From the NCBI RefSeq assembly GCF_008831285.2, contig NC_045148.1:9243001-9307000 (forward strand): a stretch of 64,000 bases of DNA. Direction: 5' to 3'. The stretch is from Nymphaea colorata. Lineage: Eukaryota > Streptophyta > Magnoliopsida > Nymphaeales > Nymphaeaceae. Below, piece by piece: positions 37,801 through 49,499 of this stretch. How positions within the stretch are numbered: the stretch's first letter is position 1; each line of letters starts with the position of its first letter. Under the pieces are notes generated by a model, which saw nothing but the letters and a program-made list of their open reading frames with translations, ran no database searches and was not told the DNA's origin. The translations under genes and the position numbers were made by a program.

Positions 37801-39497
37801 ACCAGTTATAGTAAATTACACGTCCCATTTACAAACTCTACATATAAACTCTTCTGTGGTGTTCAACCAGGATTTTTGAAACAAAATAAGTGTAGTACAA
37901 AAAAGTGATCTAATTATATTCTTTAATCTTTACACATTATATACATCAAAATTGAAGCAGCAGGGACCTTTAGATAGGCTTCCTTGCATCAGCCAAACTC
38001 GTGAAAGTAATAAGATCTGACAGTTGATTCAAAATGCATGCTATGGCAATGGATCAAAATGATTGGGATGCAGCAGCCAACAAAACGTGATATAGGCACA
38101 TGAAAGTAGTAAGTTTTTTTCAATGCCAACAATGACAACATAAGGTACTTCCAACAGTACATAATAAAAGCTTCAACGGGCAAAACCAAAATGGAACCAC
38201 CTGGGATATGTGGTTGATTTCTCATGAAGATCAGCTTCACTTCCAATTCCACCAAGACCAATCTGCAAATAAGGAAACTATCAGAAATACTCTACCATAA
38301 ATAGTCCCACTATTTGATATTTTTATGCAACAAAGTGGAAGTGATGTGCAGCTTTTACTTGCAGTACTAGTTTCTATAAGGTAGACTCTACACGAACACC
38401 AAAACTTCCAAAAGAGAGGATTGTGAAATATAGTTAATTAAAGACTCTCCACAAATAAGTAACCAAGATAGGAATATCTTTTTTATGATGATAATGACGA
38501 CATATCAAAACTGTCTCTCACCCATCTTGATTGTTACGAGCCTTCTCAATTATATCTCTCCCTATTTATTTCATTGTTGGCAAGTGATGCATACAAGTTT
38601 ACTTATGCGAAGGAATGTTAAATACCCCCAATCCAACTCTTCTCTCTCGAAAAGGAGACCATTTTCAGCCACCTTGTACGGATGCTAAACTGTGCTCAAC
38701 AACAACGATATCAAGTATTTAGCTAGAACTAAGAACAACCAACATGAGAAGAAAAAGAACCAAGAAAATGTTCGCCAAAATTTTTTGAGAGAGATAAAGT
38801 TAACCACAAAAGCTATCACCTCTTCGTCGTCGTCATCATCATCTTCTTCTTCGCCGCGCATCTCATCTTCTTCTTCATCCTCGTCCTCGCCTTCCGCGTC
38901 ATCCTCCAATGCCTTCTGTCCCCCGCCCCCGAACTCCCTCTTCTCCTCCTCTTCCAGAAACTTCTCCAAATCCTTAATCTTCAAAAACCCATCCTCAATC
39001 CCTCCACCTCCATCCTCTTCATCTTCTTCCTCTCCCTCATCATCCTCCATCTCGTCCTTTTCTTCTTCTTCCTCCTCCTCTTCCTCTTCTTTTTCTTCCT
39101 CCTCCTCTTCCTCTTCTCCAGGACTAACCTCACAATCTTTCTTCTCCACCGCCTCAATTGCGCCCTTCTGCTCCTCCGCTCCCACGCCCCCAACACTGCC
39201 CAGGGTGGGCGGATTCTTCTCCAACCGCCGAACCTCTCGGCGGAGCGCCGGGAGCACAGATATTGCCTGGAGGTCGATTTGCTGCCATATCTGCTCGGTA
39301 TCGAAGCCTTCGACTAAGAGCTTTGTCAAGGGACACTTAGCGCAGTGCGGACTCAGCGCCGCGAAGAGATGCTCCGACGCGGCCCTGGCCGCTCCAGCGA
39401 GCTCCGGTGATGGCGTTAACCATGACGGCGGGTCCGCCTCCCTCAGGCGGCGAAGCGCCACTGCGCCCTCGGCGCCCGCTTCACCTGCAGCCGCCAT
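31861..39497 (-). CDS. MPP10: U3 small nucleolar ribonucleoprotein MPP10
   Basis: MPP10 joins IMP3 and IMP4 in the U3 snoRNP/SSU processome for early pre-rRNA cleavages in the nucleolus. Twelve exons (minus strand): 38820-39497, 38201-38262, 36250-36433, 35771-35881, 35168-35305, 34485-34554, 34349-34390, 34153-34221, 32414-32485, 32277-32330, 32051-32192, 31861-31925, about 561 residues if exon 6 is read in its conserved frame. Landmarks: [16 protein letters not shown] near the N terminus, a long Glu/Asp-rich stretch, [72 protein letters not shown] and the basic tail [14 protein letters not shown]. The start is the ATG at 39497 in a GTCCATGGCGG context; the frame runs on upstream only through a GTG. 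Exon 6 has five A's where four are needed, an apparent +1 frameshift. Exon 1 is GC-rich, later exons are not. Confidence 0.95.
31989..32029. repeat. CA then GA microsatellites in MPP10 intron 11
   Basis: A (CA)n run followed by a (GA)n run in the last intron of MPP10, close to the donor of exon 11. Confidence 0.9.
37149..37463. mobile_element. AAAACCAGTTTT-word element in MPP10 intron 2
   Basis: Bounded by GATGACAC (left) and GTGTCATC (right). The interior repeats AAAACTGGTTTT, GGTTTTG and CAAAACC words in both orientations, plus an exact 31-bp tandem duplication (AAAACACATTTTCTAGTGAA and 11 more bases) at 37253-37314. Same family style as 18010-18290. No coding capacity. Confidence 0.55.
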
Positions 39498-39838
39498 GGA
39501 CGCTCCCGCGCGATCCTTGAAGAGAGGATACTCCACAGCAAGGGCCCTGCCGCCGTCTTCCCTCCTAATGTTTGAGACAATGCCAGTGAGTAGGGAGGAG
39601 GGCGAATTCGCGTGATAATGGATCGCTTATGATTTCCCACTGACCGGAGTCGAACCTATGGATCGAGTTCGCAGCGTAATTTGGTTGGCATGTGGATGAG
39701 AACCAGACTCGGATCCGACTTAAAAACGGCCCTCATCTCCTTTCTCCTTTGCTATGTTATAATTTATATATATATATATATATTATAGAGCTGTTTTGAG
39801 ACCCATCCCTTACATCTCCTTTGTTATGTTATAATTTA

Positions 39839-39874
<36 letters not shown>

Positions 39875-40929
39875 AGCTGTTTTGGACCTAGGTGAAAAAC
39901 AAACACACGATCTATCTATGTGCAAAGATGGTTTAATAAGAAAAATTAACATTGTATAAATGTATCCTAAAATTTAAAATCTCGATGCATAATAAATTTA
40001 AAGCCTTGCTCATTTGTCTCTCTTGCTTGCTAGTGAAAATAATATGGTTGAAACTGATGATAATATCATTAGTACCAATAACACCATACTGCTGATAATA
40101 CCAATAACGATGTCACTAGTGCTGCTCATAATATCATTAATATAATTCATTGGCAATTGTTTTCTCAAAAAAGAAAAGAAGGGACTCAACTAAGAAGAGG
40201 CTGAGGCTTGGGTTGAGTTGAGTCTACACAACACTGAGTATGACCAAGGGAAGTACTCCAACAGCTTCAAATGGCAATCCCAAGACCCAATTCCAAATGG
40301 CAATGAAACTCCATTATCTTCACCCAAACAATGATTGGCAACACTGATCTTAGTGTGTTACGATAATGTGAGGATGTTTGATGGGGTGGAGAAAAAACGA
40401 AAGAAATTTTTTCAAGTATACGGTAGTCGAAAGATTTTAGAAAGGATGAAAAGTTTCAAGAAAACAATAAAGAAACTCCACTAATCTCACAAGAGTCCAA
40501 TTCCTTTAACTGTATAACTATTAGATGAACATGGTTGAAAGATTGGAACAGAATCATGGAACAAGTCAAAAAGTGTTGTATGTATCTATCTTAAAATTGA
40601 AGCATGAAACCATAACAAACTATTGAATTTGCCAAATGGATAATGCATCGTTGCTCCCAAGAAAAATTTAGTCAGCAAATTAGACGTTTAAATCTTGTTC
40701 TTGTGCTTTCGTTGAACGCTATTGCCACACCAAATCTTTTTAGTGCGACAAATTTGTGGAGGATAAAAAGGGGGAAGAAAGAGGGGAAACCATTTATTGG
40801 GAACTTAATTATCATGGAATTTCAAGTCCCACAGTCGCATCCCAACGCTTGTAATCTTCGGCTCCGAACGTCATCGGCTTTTGGGAGATCGGCGAAGACT
40901 GCTTGTTTTGACTCACCGCTGTAGCTGAT
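39498..40929. promoter_or_regulatory. Bidirectional intergenic region, MPP10 / PX gene
   Basis: MPP10 (minus) and the PX gene (plus) are head to head with about 1.5 kb between start codons, so both promoters lie here. The region is AT-rich except close to each gene. It includes a tandem duplication at about 39733-39892 and TAATAT/CAATAACA repeats near 40050-40150. No TATA box could be assigned with confidence. Confidence 0.5.
39733..39892. repeat. Tandem duplication with AT microsatellite cores
   Basis: CATCTCCTTTG.TATGTTATA, ATTTATA, an AT run and TATTATAGAGCTGTTTTG are present twice about 82 bp apart. The AT run is longer in the second copy. The block lies 240-400 bp upstream of the MPP10 start codon, in its promoter. 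Confidence 0.85.
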
Positions 40930-40970
40930 CACGTGATCGGCGCGGCACGTGTGAAGCGGATGTACACGTG
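40930..40970. promoter_or_regulatory. Cluster of three G-boxes (CACGTG)
   Basis: Palindromic CACGTG motifs occur at 40930-40935, 40946-40951 and 40965-40970, 20-60 bases upstream of the first possible start codon of the PX gene. G-boxes bind plant bHLH and bZIP factors (PIF, MYC, HY5, ABF classes). CACGTGTG- and ACACGTGC-like contexts resemble ABA-response elements, so light, jasmonate or ABA control is possible; that is inference. Confidence 0.7.
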
Positions 40971-40990
40971 CGACGGAGCACAAGAAAACC

Positions 40991-43900
40991 ATGGAAGCCA
41001 CGCAACAAAGAACAAAGCCCCTGAGAATTGAGATCCCATTCTATGAGCAATCGGTATCAGCAGAACCACGGATAGTCCCAAACATCTTCCGAACGATCGA
41101 CGAGGTAAGCTTCGAAATCCTCCTCCCTCTCTTACTTATTCTCATCTGTCTCTCCCCCCGCCAATGTTGGATGGTCTCTCACCTTCGTCATCGCCATTCA
41201 ATGGCTTGATCTGAATAAGAGGGGAATTGACTATCTTGATCAAGATTGAAGACATAGAATTCGACAAAGGTTTTCATTTATTTTTCACGCTCCCAATTTG
41301 GTAATTCATTGTTTTCGTTGTATTTTGGTTTTGCGAGCGATTCAGGATAAGGTCTCACTAGTTGTGGTCTGAACTTTGAACGAGGTTACTGGTTGGATTT
41401 CGTATGATGGACTGGTTCTGTGTTTACGTTCGTGTGCGTGGTGTGTGCAACTGGGTTACTTGAAGCAAAAAAGAAGTTGCGTATGAACATAAATGATCTC
41501 CGCACAGATTTACTTGTTCTCGAGTGACAATTGATTGGTTTTTGAAACATTTATCGTTTTTACTCTGGGGTACACCATTCATGATCTTGAATTAAGATTG
41601 CATTTATGGAATTGTTCCACCAAACAAGATAGTTATCATATTTTGTTTTGGCAATTTTTTTCCTTTTCCCCCTTGTTAGATGCCTGGTCGTGACGATGCA
41701 CCTGAACTAGCCTCTTTGGATCCATTTGAAACTGATGATGCACAGTCCCCGCCGTCAGATTATTCATCATGCAATGAATCCGAGTTTGAAAAGTACTGCA
41801 GTGCGAATTCGGTCATGGGAACCCCGTCAGTCTGTAGTTCTTTTGGGGACTGTAATGAATTTTTGGATCTTGAATCAGATTCTTTGAGGCATTCTCTTGA
41901 TGCGGAAGATAAAACTAAAGAGAAATTGCTCTTTAGTGGATATGCACGTGATGGGAAGAGTGGCAGGTTACATGGAAGAGTTGACACTAGGAACTTCAGG
42001 GTTTCTGGAAATAGGGACTTCACTCGAGGTGTTTCAAGCGTGTCCAATGTTCTCTATGGTGGACAAGCGGGCAGTTTCCGTATGGCTACCCAGAGTCAGG
42101 TCACAGCAAAGATGGACTTCATGGAAGAACTGAAGGTGCCCTTAAGAACTGTGGAGAGACATGATTCATCAGTTAGCTTCTCAGACAAATCTCCTTCACC
42201 TAGTGATTCATACGATGGGGATTTTGATGAAATAAAGGAGACCTCAAATTGTGCTTCACCTGAGAAGGAAAGCAATTGTATAAGCACTCACTCTGGAAGC
42301 AACCTTTCAAGGTCTACTTTGTTAAAGTTAAAGCAAGATGATGGCAGCCATGACACTATAGTTGCTGGTCTCTTGTCAGGAGAAGGGATGGAAGGACTAA
42401 AGATGGATAGCGAGCACTCATCTGAATATGGAAGTTCAGATGCAGAAGATTCTAACCTTGATCCTGGGACAGATGATGAGAAGAGAGTTTTTGTATATGC
42501 AAGGGAGGATTTGCAACGTCATGAGGAAAACACAAACCCATTGCTTATGAATTCTATAGTAGCTTTTGGATCTGATGATTGGAATCAATTTGTGCTGGAG
42601 ACAGGGGATTCTGATCCATTTTCTATAAGTGGAATGGACCCTTTACAAATGATAGAGTCTGGCTTTGATGTTCTATCTAAAGAATGCAAACAAAGTGATC
42701 CTTCACGACCCCAGTTTGGGGTTTCTAGGATGAATGAATCTAGACAATTTGGTGCTTCTATGGAACAGCTTCATGTTATACCATTCATCAACTCTACCGA
42801 CCATTGTATTGATGATGATCCTTGCAGCCATCAAGGCACAAATGCGACAACTAGCACAACTAAGAATAAGACTGATGCTACTTTACAGATGGATTTACAA
42901 AGTTGCATAGATGGAAGAGTTTCCACTGAATTGGACTCACAATGGTGCAAGCCTCTATCGAAAGTGAATAATAGGGAGGAATCGGTTGCTGTAAACAGTG
43001 CAATTCTGCCAGCAAATTGTCACTTTGATTCTGTTGAGGCATCTAAGAAGGTGCTTCAGTACAATTTAGATGAGAAACTTGGAAGTTATAATGAGAGTTC
43101 AGCGAAGCACTTCTCTGGTTCTACAATTTTCTTGGATAGTCTCCCAGATGTTAGACTTTCTGAACCTACAATAAATGGAAGAGTTTCTACTGGATTAGAC
43201 TCACAGCAGTGCAAGCCTATACCCGAAGTAAATAACGAGGAAGAACCAGTTGCCATAAGAGATGGAATTCCACCAGAAAATTATCACCTTGATTCTGTTG
43301 AGGTATCTAAGAAGGTGCTTTGGTGCAATTTAGATGAGAAACTTGGAGGTTATGATGAGAGTTCAGCAAAGCACTTTTCTGGTTCTACAATTTCTTTGGG
43401 TACTCTCCCAGATGTTAGAGTTTCTGACCCTGCAATGAACAGAAGACAGAAGGGAAAAGAGTTGCCAGGGGCTCATGTATTCAGTGATTCCACAATCATT
43501 ACAGGACAACTGAAGCAAAAATCTCAACAGTGCCTTCATGGTGATAGTCTTGATCCAAATGAGGTAGGTCATCATTCTCTTGTGGATATTATTTTCTCTA
43601 CGTGGAGATTGTTGTTCTGATTTAAATCTGAAGGATTATCTTTTATGCCTTTGGCAGCTCTTTTTCTTTTCACGAGGAATTTGCTCAATTAAATTCTAGA
43701 AGCAAAAAGTTAACAAGGTCTCGTATGGATCCTTTCAATATTTTCTTCCATTAAATAAGACCTGTTAACATCCTAAAAAAGTGAACTTTTGAGCTCTTCT
43801 TATGCTTGGATTTTCTGTCTGGTGTAGAATTCATTCCATTGTCCCATTAGAACTCAAGAAGCTAATAAAAAACTTTTCTCTAGAATATTTAGGCTGTAAA

Positions 43901-46900
43901 TGGATTTCTTTTCGATTTTGAAGATCGCCCCTTGTACCAGCAATACAGGAGAAAATCAGGAAATGCTGGAAAAAAATGTCATGGTCTTTGGACTTTGGAT
44001 ACTGTTTAATTGTTGCCTAGCATACGGCTAAAGCATTTTTCTTGAGTTTAGGTTGGTTTCAAATCATCACTGTTCTGTTGGGTTAGTTATAGTACAATTT
44101 TTGGCATCATCAGGATTGACCATGAAATATTACCAAGTGCAGAAGTTCATGACATCCTTAATTGCAGTTGGGTGTTTAGCCAGTCCACGTTTATTGTCAA
44201 TTATAGAATTTGGGCACAAAGTTACTATCCTTGTGATGTCTTGGTCCACCCACGAGAGTTTTAGGCTGAATCCAACAGTTTAGGAAGCTATGGTCCATTC
44301 CCCTTAGTTACGTTTTATCCATGCTGGAAAAATAATTACAAATATTCTATTATTAACTGAATTAGTGCTGATTCTATTGTGCTCCTAGTTACTGTTTTCT
44401 TGTTTCTGCTTTTGCAGTTTAACTAACATATCTCCTCTTAGCCACTGAAATTATTGTAATTATTTTCTTTCCTTTTGTTTTTCAGCATATCACAGTGTTT
44501 GTGGCATCTTTTTTTCTATACCTCTGTTTCTCAAAGGCTTTGGATGCTTGATTATGTGCATGCGGCCATAATTATTGTTCTTAGTTCCTGCAAAGAGATT
44601 CCTAATTCAGATTGACACTTATATTCACTTCATTTCAGGTTGGTAAACTTGATGTGAACGAGTCCTATGATGATATGGTTCAGGACATGGAGTCAGTCTT
44701 ATTAGAGTCAGTTGAGCCTCATGGGGCTATCTTTTCTCCGGTTGGCCAGGGGGGTTCATCTCATCCATCTCAAGTTCAACCTTGTAGAGATGGGAGTTCT
44801 ACTGCTTCTACATCAGGTGTCATTGATGTATGCTCTTCAAAGCTATATATCAACAAGATTGACTGGATTGAAGTAGTAGGTGCCAAGCAGAAGAGGGGAG
44901 AAGTTTCATTTGGGGAGCGGTTGGTTGGTGTTAAGGAATATACTGTGTACATAATCAGAGTTTGGAGTGGCAAGAACCACTGGGAGGTTGAACACCGGTA
45001 CCGTGATTTCTTTACACTTTATCGTCAATTGAAGATATTTTTCAAGGACCATGGGCTAACTCTTCCTTCTCCATGGGTCAATGTTGAGCGGGAATCTCGA
45101 AAGATATTTGGAAATGCTTCCCCTGATGTTATCAATGAAAGAAGTGCTTTAATCCAAGAGTGCCTAAGAAGCATTCTCTACACTGAAACTCATGTAGGAA
45201 TACCTAATTCATTTGTTTGGTTTTTATCACAAGAAAATACTAATGCAGCTTCCTTGTTAAGTACTTTGACCTCTGTTTCTGCCCGTAATCTTGGAAACAA
45301 TCAAGAAGCATCATTTTATGGTGATCCATATATAGGTGGAGTTTCCTCTTTAGGGAAAACCATATCTTTGGTTGTTGAAATTCACCCTAGTAAGTCCATG
45401 AAGCAGTTGCTGGAGGCACAACACTATAAATGTGCAGGTTGTTACAAACATTTGGATGTCAAGAAAAGCCTCATGTTAGAATTTGCACAATCACTTGGCT
45501 GGGGAAAGCTTCGTCTTTGTGAATATACTGGTCAATTGTTCTGCTCTGCCTGTCATTCAAATGATACTGCAGTTTTACCGGCTAGAGTATTGCAACATTG
45601 GGACTTCTCTTTGTGCCCTGTTTCTCAGTTGGCTAAGGCATATCTAGACTCCATTTATGATCAGGTAATCCAAAGGCAAACATCCTTTTCTTTGTTTTGT
45701 TATAATTAAGCATTTTCTCTTTTATGTTTTTTCTGCACCAAAGCTGTTTCTGTTTCCCATTACTGCATAAGAACATGGGTATGAATCAGACAAAGTTTGA
45801 ATAGCGACCTTGACACTTGACAGATTTCAGATGATTCTTGCCAACATTTCAGTTCTCTTAGTTTCTTGCTATGCTCATTATTGGGTAGCTTCAGCAGATA
45901 CATTCCATGACAGATGCATAGTTGAGAGTTCCTGTTATTGGCATTTGCATTTATGGCTATTTTGGTGGAATACAGTATTGAGTTGAGTCATCAGGTGTGA
46001 AATGCTATCTAGTGGCTCAAATTGATTGGTTTCTAGTATTTAGTTTCAGTGTATGTTCACTAGGAGCTGTTCTTCTCTTGCTTAGAGGAATTGTTCCTGT
46101 TCTCTTTTTTGGGAACCAAATCACAATTGAAGTATGACTTGACTATGAATGGCCTGTTTTTGTATTTTGACTTCCCTTTTTCTTTTTGGCAGCCAATGCT
46201 TTGTGTTAGTGCAGTTAATCCATACCTCTTTTCAAAGGTCCCACCTTTGCTCCATGTTATGGGAATCAGAAAAAAGGTAGCAGCAATGCTTCAATGTGTT
46301 CGCTGTCCCTTCCGTAGGTCCATTGAACGAAGTCTTGGGTCACGGAGATATCTTATTGAAAGCAATGATTTCTTTGCTCTTCGGGACCTTGTAGATCTTT
46401 CAAAAGGTGCCTTTGCAGGTATGTATCTTGATTTTTCATTTATCACCAAAGTGCATGAAGATCCCTAGCGATTAATTTTATATTGGTTATCCATCCTACA
46501 AAATTTTTTTTTTGTTACTTGAGATGAACCTCCATTTGCTAGGTCTGGACTCCATGAGAAATATTTAAAAACTGTGCATTTCCTTAAACTTTGATTCTAG
46601 AAATTATGCTGGATGGTCTTGGAGGTATACTGAGGACACTTTAGATGCTAAAAAACTCATCATACATAAAGAACATTCATGATTCTTCATTCATATGCCA
46701 TAATATATCAACACCACATTCAAAAATGAAAAATCATAGATTCACATAATAAGCATTCATCACAAGTGTAAGGTGTGTTAGATTATATCATAAGTTCACA
46801 ACATATGATTGTTCACTACGAAGTGCCAAATATCATGATTATCACCAATCAACGATAATCATCCTCATTTTCCTCTTTAATTGTTTTAATGCCTTCAAAT

Positions 46901-47738
46901 GGAATATCTTCACCAACATATGGTCAATTTTTCTAGAAAACTAACAAAACCCCCCGCTTCTGCATCCCTTTGTTCGTTTTGTCCCTATATCGTATATATG
47001 GGGCATATCACCCCTATCGCACGATACAGGTGATATGCCTGTGATACATGGGTGTATCGTGTATCGTATGTAACACATACAATAAGTATCACATGATATA
47101 GGAGAGCCGAGATGAATAACACTGGTTCAAAGAATTCTTTTCCTACTATTAACTGTTCAGTGTAACTCCTTACCCTTGATTTTCCTTATCACAGCACTGC
47201 CAGTTATGATGGATACGCTATCAAGCAAGACTCTAGAGCACATCACACAACAATGTCTTCTGTGCTGTGATGTTGGTGAGCCATGTGGTGCTCGTTTGGC
47301 GTGTGATGATCCATCTTCACTTATATTTCCCTTTCAGGTTGGTACCCTGTTCTAAGCCTATTTGGCATCTTAAAGATATGTCATGTTACCATTACCAACA
47401 TTGGCAATCCTGTTTACAACTTGCAGGAAAGTGACGTAGCTCATTGCAGCTCTTGTGGGTCAGTTTTTCATCATCACTGCTTTGAGAAGCTTCCAAGCTG
47501 CCCTTGTGGCATCGCTGCTGGTGGGCTGAAGCCAACAACTGACTCTTTACAAGATCAAAAGCATGGACCAGGCAATGAACTTGGTAACATTCCAGATTTG
47601 TCTCTGAAGAACAACAATTCAAGATCAGCTGCAAGTGTCTTGTCTAATTTATTTTCAAAAGTGAAGTTTGAAAGTCCATGGAAAGGTAGAAGTGACCCTG
47701 TTATTCTAATGGGCTCTTTGTCTAGTCTGCCCCCTTAA
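40991..47738 (+). CDS. PX domain protein with C-terminal Rubicon-homology zinc region (At3g48195-like)
   Basis: Probable PI3P-binding endomembrane protein. Exons: 40991-41104, 41680-43563, 44639-45664, 46193-46418, 47195-47337, 47427-47738; all phases join, giving 1234 residues (1196 if translation starts at 41680). An acidic, Ser-rich N-terminal half includes YSSCNESEFEKYCSANSVMG, a signature of the plant family. An 88-residue tandem repeat follows at 42910-43437. The PX domain lies in exon 3 (KEYTVYIIRVWSG, then the lipid-contacting RYRDF and LPSPW). The C terminus has paired cysteines (CAGCYKHLDVK, LFCSACH, CLLCCDVGEPCGA, CSSCGSVFHHHCFE), a DUF4206/RH-type zinc fold as in Rubicon and PLEKHM1. 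Exon 1 is in frame and its donor is good, but homologs start near MPGRDDAPELASLDPF, so the extension is uncertain. Confidence 0.92.
42910..43437 (+). repeat. In-frame 264-bp (88-residue) tandem duplication within the PX gene
   Basis: Two adjacent 264-bp units share GRVSTxLDSQ, a run from DSVE to SKKVL, NLDEKLG, ESSAKHFSGSTI and LPDVR. They are clearly similar in DNA as well as protein, so the duplication is fairly recent. The period is a multiple of three and both copies are open. Confidence 0.95.
46978..47130. mobile_element. Degraded GTATCG-word element in PX gene intron 4
   Basis: Repeats GTATCG, CGATAC and GATATG words in both orientations and ends ATAACACTG, the reverse complement of the left terminus region of the 23366 element (CAGTGTTGTA). 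The left boundary is not clear. Confidence 0.45.
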
Positions 47739-49499
47739 TGGGGATGAAAGGAAAGAAGGTATATGCAAATTGTGCTGGATAATTGAGATTCATTGTAATG
47801 GGATTATATTTAGTTTGTTGTGATTGTACTATATCATATTTATTTTGTATCATTTGTATCATTATATGTAAAGTAATACCACATCTTGTTTGTAAGTATT
47901 GCACTTAATAAAGGTCAATGATCTCTAAGTCTTCAAGATTGTGCTGAAGCTCGAATTTCTTAGGTGACGTTCCACCCTTCGAGGTGCTATTCATGACCAT
48001 GAATGATCTTTTTTTCATTTTTTGGGTGATGTCGAGGAACATGCCACATAATGAGTTTGTCTTCTGAGGGGAGACCTGCTGAACCCTCATCACCACGTGC
48101 TATGAGGACACACCATGACACCGGGGACAAGATAAGTCTTGTAACGAAATCTGATGGGAGGGGAAGTCTTCGTCTGAACGCCCTTCGAAATCCGCTTTAC
48201 CACCCGCTCCTGCTCTCCAACTGCTGGCTTATGAGAGCGAGAAACTTATTAAGGTACAACAGATGCTATAAAGATATTGAATGCCCGTCCTGTTTTACAT
48301 GTCTAACTTTAACTGGACAGAGCCAGAGGTAATTTGCGGCATTTTTGGAAACCCTGACCAACCCAGTTCACGCACATGCCCGTCACACACATGATTATTC
48401 TAAGTCTAGTCACTGAATGTGCTTCCGCGACAGGAGTTGTTCATTTGGTTCTTATTTTAGCTTGTTGGTAAAGGACTGCAGAGACCGGTGAAGGAGAAGG
48501 GAAACCAAGAAAGGTAGGAAAAAACTGGTTTAAACTTTAAAACCCAGATGGAATTTGCTCATCATTAGGAGCTTCTCTCAAGCAAAAGACTAAGATCCTT
48601 ATGATTAATAACAAGAACCGTGTTGGTATTTAGTTTGAAGTTCTCCTTCTCATTAGTTTTTTCAGTGACAAAAAGAAAGCTCGAGAAACAGACGAATTAA
48701 TAGGGTTGCTAAATGGCAACAGACCTCCTTAATGAAATTAGTTGTTAGATGCGCACTCGTTCGTTCCAGTTTCTACAAACAGTGAGCACAATTTGTGATC
48801 GTGACCAAGTTGTCAGGATGTCACAAGCATCGAACTCAGAGGGAGCATCTGCTACTACAAAGAATCAAAGATGAACGTTGAAACTGAGACTACTCTCCAG
48901 TAAATGGAGAGCATCAAGAGTTTTGCCAACTCAAGAGCAGCCAATTTTCGGTTGACAACTTGGAGTGGTAGGAGCAGCATTCTCGTAGATTAGAAAATAA
49001 GATGAAATAAAAAAATATATATGTCTGTAACACGCACACTCACAATGCATTTTGTATTTTCTCGATGACTTTGAAGGAATCCACACCCAAACTATTCGAT
49101 TATACCTCTTTTATCCAGGTTGCACACCTACAGCTTCACCCGTACTGAATTTCCCATGTTCCATTTAGTAGTTGACAAAAACTGGAAATGATGCAATTAG
49201 CAGGTAGAATAAACCTCTTCAACCTTATTCACATAAAAGAGCACACACTAAGCCCCAACATTTACTCCAGAAGGCAAGGAAAGAGAACGCACTTGCAGCT
49301 GGGAAAAGAATGGCCAATAATTATGACAAGTATTTGCATCTTGCGAACTTCCATCTTATAATTTTTTTTCCTGAAACTTTTTTTTCACAGGATTTTTCCA
49401 TGGACCATTTTCTGAAGCATTAATCAAAACCTTACAACGAGATATATCAACAAGGTAGATGACTGCTTTGACATTTGTTCGTTTCCCCATCCTGCAAAG
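47739..49499. other. Intergenic region between the PX gene and membrane protein gene A
   Basis: Convergent 3' ends. The first 180 bases are the PX gene 3' UTR, with an AATAAA at 47907-47912. The remainder shows no coding similarity; open frames at 48051-48332 and on the minus strand at 47905-48096 are short and unlike known proteins. Confidence 0.55.
47907..47912 (+). terminator. Polyadenylation signal-like AATAAA of the PX gene
   Basis: AATAAA lies about 170 bases after the PX gene stop codon, in AT-rich DNA with TTTGTA-rich upstream sequence as in plant poly(A) regions. Position is suggestive only. Confidence 0.45.

Noticed and set aside
39498-39536. Upstream extension of MPP10 exon 1 to 39536
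   Set aside because: That start codon is GTG, not ATG. The ATG at 39497 has a strong context and fits the family start.
38692-39615. 307-codon plus-strand frame rich in serine
   Set aside because: It is the antisense of the Glu/Asp-rich stretch of MPP10 exon 1 (TCC/TTC codons read as Ser) and has no independent support.
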